Source: Halomarina rubra (GTDB lineage: Archaea; Halobacteriota; Halobacteria; Halobacteriales; Haloarculaceae). Taken from it: DNA of 64,000 nucleotides. The notes under the pieces were generated by a model, which saw only the letters and a list, made by a program, of their open reading frames with translations, did not search any database and was not told the origin of the DNA. Where the stretch lies: NCBI RefSeq assembly GCF_023699475.1, contig NZ_JALXFV010000005.1, positions 390,925 to 454,924 of the forward strand, given 5' to 3'. Position numbers and translations under genes: made by a program. How positions within the stretch are numbered: position 1 is the first letter of the stretch; every line of letters starts with the position of its first letter. This document shows positions 40,659-49,171 of the stretch, in pieces.

Positions 40659-42370
40659 GCGAACGCATCGAGTTTCATTTGTTCAAGTTCAATTCGGTCC
40701 AGAGAGACAATCTGGTTCACTGTGAACGGCTCTTTCAACCGTTCTGCGGGAGTAGTCATGATAACCTGAACACTCGACCCAATCAAGAATTCCAACGCGC
40801 TCTCCTGAACGTCGTCTTCAAGATTGGTCAGTGGCTCGTCCATCACCAGTGTTTCAAAACTATGTTCGGTGTCTCCTTGTTGAGCGAACTGCGCCAGTGT
40901 GAACACGAAAGACAAGTTCATCAACCGCTTCTCCCCACCACTGACTCGGCTATAATCTCGTGGCCCTTCCGAGTCCGTACCAGGGATACGGATGTCCCCT
41001 TGCGTAGTTAATCTGATTTCAGTACCAAGTTCAGGAGCCATACTGGAGTAGTTATCTGACCACCTCTCACGGAACGTGTCGATGACCTCGTCGAAGCTTT
41101 GCTCAGAAAGTTTCTCAGCCAGCTCGTTTGCATGCTCCTGAGAATCAGACAACACCTCAATGGTGTCTTCCTTGGTGCTAATTTCTTCCTCAAGCTCGGC
41201 CTTTCTGTTCTCTAATTCCTCAACCGACTCCTGATACTGAGTCAAGTAATCGTCGGTATTGGAGATGAGAGTGTTGATGTTGTAGTCAGCCTCCTTAATC
41301 GCAGTCCTGACCAGACTATTCAATTCAGAGAGGTCCGGTTCTTGCTCCTTGAGGGAAGAGATCTCTTCTTCGATTTCTTCCTCACGGCTTTCAAGTTCCT
41401 CAATTTCGTCCTCAAGAGATTCGATTCGACCGTCCGCAGACTCCACCCTCTCGCCAATATCCTCCTTCAAATCAGAAAGTGAACGAGGACGCCCACATTG
41501 AGGACACTGTCCTCTTTTGAGTCGGTGCTTTGCAGTGCTTTCCTCAACGAGTCGGTCACAGACTGGACAAGCGAACTCGCTGATGGCATCAATGATGATG
41601 TCGTTGATCTTGTCTGTGTACCGTTTTTCTTCTCTTAGTTGACGCTGGAGCTTGCGAAGTTGCTGTTCAATGTGGCGTTTTTCGTCGTAGAGGTCTTCAA
41701 TTCTTGATGAGATTTCATCTTCGCGTTGGAGTCGCTCAATGATTGACTCAACCTTGCCGGACTCAATTAGAGATTCAAGGTGTTTGACTTTCTCCAGACG
41801 GGACCGTTTTGACTCTAATCCGAGTCCGTTGTATTCCTCGTTGAGTTCGCGTAGACTCGTCCCCTTCTCTCCTCGTCGAGCCATCTCAACAGCATTTTTG
41901 AGATGAGTGGACGCCAAGCGGTGTCGTTCGATCTCTTGCTGAAGTTCCGAATTGAGCGCCCGACGGATGTGCTGAACCAGCTCATCTCCATCATATACAG
42001 ATAATGGCTGTTCGCCGACTTCTGAGTGAAGGAACTGAAGTGAGACTAGTTCTTGCCGCCCAACGAATCTCCGGACACCGTTTTTAGCAACGTAGACTTC
42101 GCCCTCATTACGGAACTCGTGGGGACTACCAGACCGGTCGATCGCAGACCCATCGTCAAAGTGAATTTTGACATCACTATTGCGACCGGGTGAAATCCCA
42201 TAAGTTGCGTCTGCACCGTATAAGCCGTACAAGAGTGCATTGAAGCTCAAGGATTTACCAGACCGATTTCCACCGAAGATTAGGAGATCATCTCCCTCAA
42301 CGCTCTCTTCTTCTATGGTCGGGAATTCATCGATACCGAAGTTACTCGCATGGATTCTACTGATTTTCAT
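40655..42370 (-). CDS. SMC/Rad50-like ABC ATPase with a zinc module
   Basis: The 571-residue protein has a split ABC ATPase head: Walker A GGNRSGKS (33-40) at the N-terminus, the signature VSGGEKR (476-482) and Walker B LVMDEP (508-513) at the C-terminus. Between them are two long charged coiled-coil segments (about 135-260 and 300-425). At the tip are four cysteines, C268, C271, C289 and C292, in one chain. That is a full zinc module, unlike the single CxxC of the Rad50 hook. It is too short for true SMC and has no Mre11 neighbour. It overlaps both neighbouring genes, so all three act together, probably on DNA. Confidence 0.85.
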   Translation of the reverse strand: MKISRIHASNFGIDEFPTIEEESVEGDDLLIFGGNRSGKSLSFNALLYGLYGADATYGISPGRNSDVKIHFDDGSAIDRSGSPHEFRNEGEVYVAKNGVRRFVGRQELVSLQFLHSEVGEQPLSVYDGDELVQHIRRALNSELQQEIERHRLASTHLKNAVEMARRGEKGTSLRELNEEYNGLGLESKRSRLEKVKHLESLIESGKVESIIERLQREDEISSRIEDLYDEKRHIEQQLRKLQRQLREEKRYTDKINDIIIDAISEFACPVCDRLVEESTAKHRLKRGQCPQCGRPRSLSDLKEDIGERVESADGRIESLEDEIEELESREEEIEEEISSLKEQEPDLSELNSLVRTAIKEADYNINTLISNTDDYLTQYQESVEELENRKAELEEEISTKEDTIEVLSDSQEHANELAEKLSEQSFDEVIDTFRERWSDNYSSMAPELGTEIRLTTQGDIRIPGTDSEGPRDYSRVSGGEKRLMNLSFVFTLAQFAQQGDTEHSFETLVMDEPLTNLEDDVQESALEFLIGSSVQVIMTTPAERLKEPFTVNQIVSLDRIELEQMKLDAFA

Positions 42371-42875
42371 AATGTGCTTCGTAAATTTTCGGCTTTTTCA
42401 GCGCCTGTTGATTCAGACCTTGTATCGCCCAGCGGCTGAACGCGACAGCAACGGCACACACAGGGATTGCCGCTACGAAACCAACCCAGTCCAGGTGGAG
42501 GAACCCGACTACTGGTGCGCTCACCGCAACGAGCAACCCCGACAGTATAGACACGTTTTTGCCGTACGATAGGTCATCAACGTAGTCAATCTGCTCCTGC
42601 ACCTCTGGAGGAGCAGAGAAGTACAAATCATCGGGTTCTCCGAATCTCGAAAGTCGTCTCGTCGATTGCTTAAGATTACCACCAGCCCAGTAGTCGTTCA
42701 AACGGCTACTGAAAACATCCACAAAGAGCATCAACAGGAGAACTGGGAATGCGGCAATAGTGAAAGTGACCCAACCAGTGTCTGAATAGCCTGCACTGAT
42801 CAAAAGCCCCACAGCACAGAAGTAGAGCATTATTGCACCTACTCCCCCACTTTCAATCCTGTCTTGGAAGCTCAT
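42357..42875 (-). CDS. Four-helix membrane protein, first gene of the island operon
   Basis: The 172-residue protein has two hydrophobic hairpins, about residues 12-32 and 36-56 and then 108-128 and 130-150. A soluble loop of about 45 residues between them (SRLNDYWAGGNLKQSTRRLS, then PPEVQEQIDYVDDL) is probably cytoplasmic. No family is recognised. The stop lies 14 bases inside the ATPase gene. In a defence reading it would be the membrane-acting effector. A TATA-like GATTTATGG lies about 35-43 bases before the ATG. Confidence 0.7.
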   Translation of the reverse strand: MSFQDRIESGGVGAIMLYFCAVGLLISAGYSDTGWVTFTIAAFPVLLLMLFVDVFSSRLNDYWAGGNLKQSTRRLSRFGEPDDLYFSAPPEVQEQIDYVDDLSYGKNVSILSGLLVAVSAPVVGFLHLDWVGFVAAIPVCAVAVAFSRWAIQGLNQQALKKPKIYEAHYENQ

Positions 42876-42909
42876 CTGGCAGTACTAATTGTCGCTCAGA
42901 TATGACCAG

Positions 42910-42918
42910 CCATAAATC
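42910..42918 (-). promoter_or_regulatory. TATA-like site of the island operon
   Basis: On the minus strand GATTTATGG lies 35-43 bases before the ATG at 42875, which would give a short leader of about 13 bases. The rest of the gap to 43153 is AT-rich, with the likely ilvE promoter CGCATAATAG at 43109-43118, and has no supported gene. Confidence 0.5.
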
Positions 42919-43153
42919 ATTCGCCAAAATTAGAATTTCGCCGCGGCAACTAGTATTCAGGAAGGCACTGGCGTATAGTGACTGACAGTATGCTTGCACT
43001 GTTTGACAACACTCAGGCATATGGCCCCGCGATTTATGGTTGCGGCAAATAACCGTCAACCAGACGGTGTGGATTCCGAACTTATCCATACCATTCGCCG
43101 ATTAGGAACGCATAATAGACAACCGATGCGACTACAATACAGGTAAAATACGT

Positions 43154-44095
43154 ATGGCATTCTCTGACATGGACAATATCAGCACCATCTGGATGGATGG
43201 CGAGTTCGTCGACTGGGAGGACGCACAGGTCCACGTGCTCACCCACGGACTCCACTACGGAACCGGCGTCTTCGAGGGCGTGCGCTGTTACGACACCGAA
43301 CGCGGCCCCGCCATCTTCCGGTGGGAGGAACACCTCGACCGCCTGTACGCCTCGGCGAAGCCGTACGACATGGAGATCGCCCACGACCGCGAGGAGCTGA
43401 CCGAGGCGACGCTCGACCTCATCCGCCGACAGGACCTCGAGTCGTGTTACATCCGCCCGCTCGTCTACTACGGCTACAACTCGCTGGGCGTCTCGCCGGG
43501 TGACTGCCCGACGAAGACGATGATCGCTTGCTGGCCCTGGGGCGCGTACCTCGGCGAGGACGCCCTGGAGAACGGCATCGAGGTGATGGTCTCCTCGTGG
43601 CGCAAACACGCCTCCAGCCAGATTCCGACGAACGCCAAGACGACGGGGCTGTACGTCAACAGCCTCCTCGCCGGCGAGGAGGCCCGCCGCAACGGGTTCC
43701 GCGAGGCCATCGTCCTCAACAAGGAGGGCAACGTCGCTGAAGGCCCCGGCGAGAACATCTTCGTCGTCCGCGACGGCGAGATTTACACGCCCGGGCTGGC
43801 CCAGTCCATCCTCGACGGCATCACCCGCGACACCGTCATCCAGTTGGCCCGCGAGCGCGGCTACACCGTCCACGACGAGGCCGTCGTCTCGCGTGGCGAA
43901 CTCCACACCGCCGACGAACTGTTCTTCACGGGGTCGGCCGCGGAAGTCACACCCATCAAGAGCGTCGGCAACGTCACCGTCGGCGAGGGCGGGCGCGGTC
44001 CCGTCACCGAGGAGCTCCAGAAGGCGTTCTTCGACCTCGTCGAGCGCCGCACGGACGACCACGACGAGTGGTTCACGTACATCGACGAGCAGTAG
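43154..44095 (+). CDS. ilvE: Branched-chain amino acid aminotransferase
   Basis: The 313-residue enzyme is a class IV PLP aminotransferase that makes leucine, isoleucine and valine from their keto acids. It has VLTHGLHYGTGVFEGVRCY, the PLP lysine in NAKTTGLYVNSLLA (K162) and NKEGNVAEGPGENIFVV. The gene is intact, but its first 13 codons come from the island end. They encode MAFSDMDNISTIW in place of the original MGFADMDVDTIW-like start at 40013. Its promoter now also lies in island DNA, which may have changed its regulation. Confidence 0.94.
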   Translation: MAFSDMDNISTIWMDGEFVDWEDAQVHVLTHGLHYGTGVFEGVRCYDTERGPAIFRWEEHLDRLYASAKPYDMEIAHDREELTEATLDLIRRQDLESCYIRPLVYYGYNSLGVSPGDCPTKTMIACWPWGAYLGEDALENGIEVMVSSWRKHASSQIPTNAKTTGLYVNSLLAGEEARRNGFREAIVLNKEGNVAEGPGENIFVVRDGEIYTPGLAQSILDGITRDTVIQLARERGYTVHDEAVVSRGELHTADELFFTGSAAEVTPIKSVGNVTVGEGGRGPVTEELQKAFFDLVERRTDDHDEWFTYIDEQ

Positions 44096-44168
44096 GGCCG
44101 GTCACGACCCACCGTCGCCGCCGACACATCCGCCATCTCTTTCGACCCACGCCCGGTAGCGACGGCCA

Positions 44169-44204
44169 ATGACGACACACGACACGCTGGAGGCTCGACC
44201 GTGA
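44169..44204 (+). other. Possible 11-codon leader frame before hyuA
   Basis: ATG 44169 opens MTTHDTLEARP and stops at TGA 44202-44204, overlapping the GTG start of hyuA (GTGA). It could couple translation into hyuA. CATCTCTTTCG, about 27 bases before, is a weak promoter-like site. It may be chance. Confidence 0.3.
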
Positions 44205-46237
44205 GCAGGCCGCGACTCGGCGTGGACGTCGGCGGGACGTTCACGGACGTGGTGCTCCACACGGCCGACGGCCTGACGACGGCGAAGGTGCCCTCCACGC
44301 CCGACCAGAGCGAGGGCGTCCTCGCGGGCATCGAGAAGGCCTGTGCGGAGGCCAGCGTCGACCCCGGCGATGTCGACGCGTTCGACCACGCGATGACCGT
44401 CTCGACGAACGCGCTCCTCGAAGGCCGCGGCGCGCGAACGGCGCTCGTCACGACGGCGGGCTTCCGCGACGTGCTGGAGATTCGCCGTCAGAATCGCCCG
44501 TCGCTGTACGACCTCGACGCGACCCTCCCCGACCCGCTCGTCCCCCGAAACAGGCGCTTCGAGGTCGACGAGCGGACGACGCCCGACGGCGTCGAACGCG
44601 CGGTCACCGACGAGGCGGTCGACCGCGTCGCCGCCGAACTGCGCGACTGTCGCGCCGAGAGCGTCGCGGTCTGTCTCCTCCACGCGTACGCCCACCCCGA
44701 GAACGAACGTCGGGTCGCCGCGGGCCTGCGCGAACGCCTCGACGTGCCCGTCTCGGTCTCCCACGAGGTGCTCGCGGAGTTCCGCGAGTACGAGCGCACC
44801 GCGACGACGGTGGCGAACGCCGCCGTCACGCCGGCCATCGACGCGTACCTCTCGCGACTCGAATCGGCGGCGCTCGACCGCGGCCTGCCCGCCCCGCGGG
44901 TGATGCAGTCGAACGGCGGCGTCGCGGACGTGCGGGCGGTCCGCCGACGGGCGGTGACGACCGCGCTGTCGGGACCGGCGGCGGGCGTCGTCGGCGCGGA
45001 CGCGACCGACGACGGCGACGTCGTCACGTTCGACATGGGTGGCACCTCCAGCGACGTCGGTCTCGTCCGCGACGGGACGGTCGAGCGCACCACCGAGGGC
45101 GCGGTCGGCGAGCGCCCCATCCGCGTTCCGATGGTCGACGTGACGACCGTCGGCGCGGGCGGTGGCTCCGTCGCGTGGGTCGACGCTGGCGGTGCGCTCC
45201 GCGTCGGCCCGCGGTCCGCGGGCGCGACGCCCGGACCCGCCTGCTACGGCAACGGCGGTACCGACGCCACCGTCACCGACGCGACGCTCGCACTGGGCTA
45301 CCTCGGGGCGGACGCCGCGCTGGGCGGCGAACTGACGCTGGACGCCGACGCCGCCGAGTCCGTCCTCGCCGACCTCGCCGACGAGGCGGGACTGGACGGC
45401 CCGCTCGCGGCCGCACAGGGCGTCCTTCGGGTCGTGACGGCGACGATGACGCGGGCGGTTCGGGCCGTGACGGTCGAACGCGGCGACGACCCCCGCGAGT
45501 TCTCGCTGGTCGGCTTCGGCGGCGCGGGGCCGATGTGCGCCGCCGCGCTGGCCGACGAACTCGGTATCGAACGCGTGCTGGTGCCGACGGCGTGTGGCGT
45601 CCTCTCGGCGTACGGGTTGCTCGTCGCCGACGAGCGCCACGACGCCGCCCGGACCGCACCGCGGCGGCTGACCGACGCCGACCCCGCGAGCGTCGAGGCG
45701 ACGCTCGACGAACTCGCCGAGACGGTCCGCGAGGAGAGCGCCGACCTCGACGAACTGGCCGTCTCGTTCGCCGCGGACTGTCGCTACGCGGGCCAGAGCT
45801 TCGAACTCACGGTCGACCTCCCGCGCCCGTTCGACGCCGACACCGCCCGCGAACGGTTCGACGCGGCACACGAGCGGACCGCCGGCTACCGCCTCGACGA
45901 CCCGGTCGACCTCGTGACGCTCCGCGCCGAGGGCGTCGCCGAACGCGACCCGGTCGCCGTCGGCTACGAGGGTGGGGCGAGCGTCGCCGACGCGCGAGTC
46001 AGGAGCCGCGAAGCGTGGTTCGACGGCGAGGCCCACGAGACGGCCGTCTACGACCGCGAGCGACTCCCCGTCGACGGGACGGTCGCTGGGCCGGCCGTCT
46101 GCGAGCAGGCCGAGAGCACCGTCGTCGTGCCCCCGGCGTGGACGGCGACGGTGCGGGCGGACGGCACGCTCGTCCTCGACCGGGGAGTGGCCGGCGATGC
46201 CAGCGACAGCTCCGAGGAGAGCGGAGGGGTCCGCTGA
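44201..46237 (+). CDS. hyuA: Hydantoinase/oxoprolinase subunit A
   Basis: The 678-residue protein is the HyuA/OplA ATP-dependent subunit. It has the N-terminal actin-like domain (RPRLGVDVGGTFTDVVLHTADG), the hydantoinase A domain (ALSGPAAGVVGADATDDGDVVTFDMGGTSSDVGLV) and VGFGGAGPMCAAALADELG. With HyuB it hydrolyses 5-oxoproline, hydantoins or a related cyclic amide; the substrate is not set by sequence. The start is GTG. The stop overlaps the hyuB ATG (TGATG). Confidence 0.92.
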   Translation: MSRPRLGVDVGGTFTDVVLHTADGLTTAKVPSTPDQSEGVLAGIEKACAEASVDPGDVDAFDHAMTVSTNALLEGRGARTALVTTAGFRDVLEIRRQNRPSLYDLDATLPDPLVPRNRRFEVDERTTPDGVERAVTDEAVDRVAAELRDCRAESVAVCLLHAYAHPENERRVAAGLRERLDVPVSVSHEVLAEFREYERTATTVANAAVTPAIDAYLSRLESAALDRGLPAPRVMQSNGGVADVRAVRRRAVTTALSGPAAGVVGADATDDGDVVTFDMGGTSSDVGLVRDGTVERTTEGAVGERPIRVPMVDVTTVGAGGGSVAWVDAGGALRVGPRSAGATPGPACYGNGGTDATVTDATLALGYLGADAALGGELTLDADAAESVLADLADEAGLDGPLAAAQGVLRVVTATMTRAVRAVTVERGDDPREFSLVGFGGAGPMCAAALADELGIERVLVPTACGVLSAYGLLVADERHDAARTAPRRLTDADPASVEATLDELAETVREESADLDELAVSFAADCRYAGQSFELTVDLPRPFDADTARERFDAAHERTAGYRLDDPVDLVTLRAEGVAERDPVAVGYEGGASVADARVRSREAWFDGEAHETAVYDRERLPVDGTVAGPAVCEQAESTVVVPPAWTATVRADGTLVLDRGVAGDASDSSEESGGVR

Positions 46238-47919
46238 TGGACCCCGTCACCCTCGAAGTGCTGCGGAACCGCCTCGAAGGCGTCGCCGAGGAGATGGGCC
46301 GCGTGCTGATTCGCGGGGCGTACTCGCCGAACATCAAGGAGCGGCGGGACTGCTCGACGGCGCTGTTCGACGCGGACGGTCGCCTCGTCGCGCAGGCCGA
46401 GCACATCCCGGTCCACCTCGGGGCGATGCCCGCCGCCGTCGACGCGGTGCTCGCGAAGGACCCCCGTCCCGGCGACGTCTGGGTGCTCAACGACCCGTTC
46501 GCGGGCGGCACCCACCTCCCGGACGTGACGATGGTCTCGCCCATCGCGGCCGGGGACGAGGACGACCACGGCAGCGACACCGAAGCCGACGTCCTCGGCT
46601 ACGCCGTCTCGCGTGCACACCACGCCGACGTGGGCGGGGCGACGCCCGGAAGCATGCCCGCCGGAGCCGAGGCCATCTACGAGGAGGGCCTGCGTCTCCC
46701 ACCCGTCCGACTCCAGCGTGGGAGCGAACGCGTCGACGACGTGTTCGACCTCCTGCTGGCGAACGTCCGCGACCCCGACGAGCGCCGCGCGGACCTCCGG
46801 GCGCAGGTGGCCGCGAACGAACGTGGAGCCGAGCGACTACGCGAACTCGCCGACGAACGGGGCCCCGACGGACTCGTCGAGGCGTTCGACGCCGTCGTCG
46901 ACTACTCCCGAGAGCGAACGCGGAGCGCGCTCGCTGACCTCCCCGACGGCACCTTCGAGGCCCGGGACGTCCTGGAGGGTGACGGCCGGACCGACGCGGA
47001 CGTCCCTATCACCGTCTCGGTGACCGTCGAGGGCGACTCGCTCGTCGTCGACTTCGCGGGGACGGCAGCGCAGGTCGCGGGCAACTGCAACGCGCCGCGG
47101 GCGGTCGCCGAGAGTGCGGTGTACTTCGCCGTCCGGTGTGTCACCGACCCCGAGGTACCGCCCAACCAGGGCTGTTACGACCCCGTCGACGTCCGGATTC
47201 CCGGTGGGAGTCTGCTCGACCCGAACCCACCCGCGGCCGTCGTGGGCGGGAACGTCGAGACCAGCCAGCGCGTCGCCGACGTGGTGTTCGAGGCGCTCGC
47301 CGGGGCCGTGCCCGAACGCGTCCCCGCACAGGGCCAGGGGACGATGAACAACCTCACCGTCGGCGGCCGGGACGGTTCGTTCGCCTACTACGAGACCGTC
47401 GGCGGCGGGTTCGGCGCGCGCGCCGACCGCGACGGGATGGACGGCGTCCAGGTCGGGATGACGAACACGCTCAACACGCCCGTCGAGGCGCTGGAACTGG
47501 CCTACCCGCTGCGCGTCGAACGCTACGGGTTCCGCCCCGAAAGCGGCGGTGACGGCGAGTTCCGGGGCGGACTCGGCCTCGAACGTGCCGTCCGGGTGAC
47601 GGTGCCGGCGACCGTCTCGCTACTGACCGAGCGGCGTCGTCACGCGCCGCGGGGCCGGGCCGGCGGCGAGTCGGGCGCGACCGGCGAGAACCTGCTCGTC
47701 GACCCCGACGGCGAGACGGAACGACTGCCCGCGAAGGTGACGCGGGACGTCCCCGCCGGGACGACCGTCGTCGTCCGGACGCCGGGCGGGGGCGGCTACG
47801 GAGACCCGCGTCGTCGGAGCGACGCCGCCCGCGAGCGCGACCGGGCGAACGGCGTCGGCGGCGACGCGACCGACGCCCACGAGCGCGAGGCCGAGTCGAG
47901 CGACCGAGACGGGTCGTAG
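46237..47919 (+). CDS. hyuB: Hydantoinase/oxoprolinase subunit B
   Basis: From ATG 46237 the protein has 560 residues and spans the whole hydantoinase B family. It begins MDPVTLEVLRNRLEGVAEEM and holds EHIPVHLGAMPAAV, DVWVLNDPFAGGTHLPDV, and later QGTMNNLTVGG and a glycine-rich GGGFGARADRDG. The frame extends upstream inside hyuA, but the ATG that overlaps the hyuA stop is the natural start. The acidic last 30 residues are probably disordered. It forms a complex with HyuA. Confidence 0.93.
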   Translation: MDPVTLEVLRNRLEGVAEEMGRVLIRGAYSPNIKERRDCSTALFDADGRLVAQAEHIPVHLGAMPAAVDAVLAKDPRPGDVWVLNDPFAGGTHLPDVTMVSPIAAGDEDDHGSDTEADVLGYAVSRAHHADVGGATPGSMPAGAEAIYEEGLRLPPVRLQRGSERVDDVFDLLLANVRDPDERRADLRAQVAANERGAERLRELADERGPDGLVEAFDAVVDYSRERTRSALADLPDGTFEARDVLEGDGRTDADVPITVSVTVEGDSLVVDFAGTAAQVAGNCNAPRAVAESAVYFAVRCVTDPEVPPNQGCYDPVDVRIPGGSLLDPNPPAAVVGGNVETSQRVADVVFEALAGAVPERVPAQGQGTMNNLTVGGRDGSFAYYETVGGGFGARADRDGMDGVQVGMTNTLNTPVEALELAYPLRVERYGFRPESGGDGEFRGGLGLERAVRVTVPATVSLLTERRRHAPRGRAGGESGATGENLLVDPDGETERLPAKVTRDVPAGTTVVVRTPGGGGYGDPRRRSDAARERDRANGVGGDATDAHEREAESSDRDGS

Positions 47920-47922
47920 CCC

Positions 47923-48267
47923 TCACTCGGTCGTCGTGTAGAAGGTGACGTGGTCCCAGTCGGCCGGATACGGTTCGTCGCCGAGGCGGGCGGTCGGGAC
48001 GTTGCGCGCCTCGACGTGGCCCTCTCTGACGAGTTCGTCCAGTTGGTCGTGGAGGAACTGCGTGTCGACGAGGTCGCGGAGCGCGTCGGTGGTCGTCACG
48101 TCGCCGTGACCGCGCTCGGCCCACGCCGTTCCCATCACGGCGTCGGCGAGTTCCCGGTCGTGGTAGGCGACCCCCGCGTGGTCGCGGAGGAACTGTCGGG
48201 CCTCATCGCGGTGGGTCGACGCGTCGGCGGCGGTTCGCCACGCCTCCTCGCTGGTGTCGAGCGACAT
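47923..48267 (-). CDS. Small conserved haloarchaeal protein, 114 residues
   Basis: From ATG 48267 the protein begins MSLDTSEEAWRTAADASTHR. The order of helices (FLRDHAGVAYHDRELADAV, DALRDLVDTQFLHDQLDELVREGHVEAR, then a short strand pair) resembles a winged helix. No family name is recalled. Its stop lies three bases from the hyuB stop on the other strand, so the two converge. The frame continues to 48615 but without support. Confidence 0.6.
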   Translation of the reverse strand: MSLDTSEEAWRTAADASTHRDEARQFLRDHAGVAYHDRELADAVMGTAWAERGHGDVTTTDALRDLVDTQFLHDQLDELVREGHVEARNVPTARLGDEPYPADWDHVTFYTTTE

Positions 48268-48408
48268 GGCGACGTGTTCACCGACCGCGAACAAAGGCGT
48301 TGGTGCGGGCGTGCCGATCGATGGAGCCGTCGCGAGTAGTGGCCAGCGACCCCGCCCCTGCCACGGGGTCGCTGGCGGAGACGCCGTGACGAGCCACCGT
48401 GAGCAACG

Positions 48409-48418
48409 TTTAAATTTA
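48409..48418 (+). promoter_or_regulatory. TATA box of the 48.4-kb membrane protein gene
   Basis: TTTAAATTTA lies 25-34 bases before ATG 48443 and is one of the clearest promoters in the window. It supports that start. Confidence 0.65.
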
Positions 48419-48442
48419 GCCACACTTGAGAGGCGGTCGTCG

Positions 48443-49057
48443 ATGATTCGTTCAGAAGTTAGAGAGTTACTCGAAGAACAGACGGGAGTGCTCCTGCTGG
48501 TCGCGGGAGGGCTGCTGGTGCCCGACGTCGCGGGCAGGACCCTCCGAAGGTTCGTCGACCTCTCGGTTCCGGCGCTCCTGCCGGGATGGGCCGGGGCTGT
48601 TCTCTCGCTCGCCACGGTCGGATTCGCACTCGCGTTCGTCGCACTGCTCGGTCTCTACTACCGTCTCGCCGACGACACGCCGCGAGTAGCCGTCGCCGGT
48701 GGCGCGCTGATGGTACTCACGCCCGTGCTCTTCGTGAGTGGTCTCCTCAGCCTTCAGGTCGGGCCACTCCCCGACGTGCCGAATCTCGCGTTTCTGAGTC
48801 TGTTGCCGTACGTAGCGGGTGTCGGGCTGTTCGGACTGGCGTACCTCCGGAAACCCGGACCTGTCCGGTTCACCGGGGTCCCGCTGCTGGTGTTCGCGGG
48901 GACGTGGGCGCTGCCCTACGCCGACGGCCTGACGGGAGGAGTCCTCCCGACCGGGTTCCCGTTCGTCGAACTCCTCGCCGCCTCGTTGCTCGCGATGGGG
49001 TACCTCCTCGCCACGGACTCGACACGCCACGAACACGGTGTGGCCGCCGGGAGTTAG
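48443..49057 (+). CDS. Six-helix membrane protein of unknown function
   Basis: From ATG 48443 the protein has 204 residues and about six hydrophobic helices spread along its length. It opens with a charged MIRSEVRELLEEQTG. No transport or enzyme motif is visible. The strong TATA box about 30 bases before supports a leaderless or nearly leaderless message and this start. It is a single gene. The 114 bases after it contain no clear gene. Confidence 0.7.
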   Translation: MIRSEVRELLEEQTGVLLLVAGGLLVPDVAGRTLRRFVDLSVPALLPGWAGAVLSLATVGFALAFVALLGLYYRLADDTPRVAVAGGALMVLTPVLFVSGLLSLQVGPLPDVPNLAFLSLLPYVAGVGLFGLAYLRKPGPVRFTGVPLLVFAGTWALPYADGLTGGVLPTGFPFVELLAASLLAMGYLLATDSTRHEHGVAAGS

Positions 49058-49171
49058 CGCTCACGGACGCGAAGTTCGGTGACTCTCCGATTCGGACGGA
49101 CGACCTCGAGAGGAGACGGTCGATCGTCGCCCGGCGAGACCGCCGCCACGCCACCCTCGGTAGCGGCCCCG

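Larger units (their letters stand above)
40048..43191. mobile_element. AT-richer island inserted in the 5' end of ilvE
   Basis: The composition changes sharply to AT-rich after 40047 and back after about 43190. The shared ACCATCTG ends at 40047 on the left and 43191 on the right. The right end supplies a new ilvE start whose protein sense is kept but whose bases differ (AATATCAGC in place of GTCGAC). This is what an element carrying a substitute gene 5' end would leave. Inside is one three-gene minus-strand operon. No integrase or transposase gene is seen, so the mode of entry is unknown. Confidence 0.75.

Noticed and set aside
40526-41011. 161-codon plus-strand frame in the island
   Set aside because: It is antisense to the ends of the ATPase and winged-helix genes and has no motif.
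40655-42370. ATPase as a true Rad50 of a Mre11-Rad50 complex
   Set aside because: There is no Mre11 next to it, it is much shorter than Rad50 and it has a complete four-cysteine module in one chain.
42853-43089. 78-codon minus-strand frame upstream of the island operon
   Set aside because: It overlaps the start of the membrane protein gene, has no support from composition or motif, and covers the likely promoter. It does not resemble an integrase.
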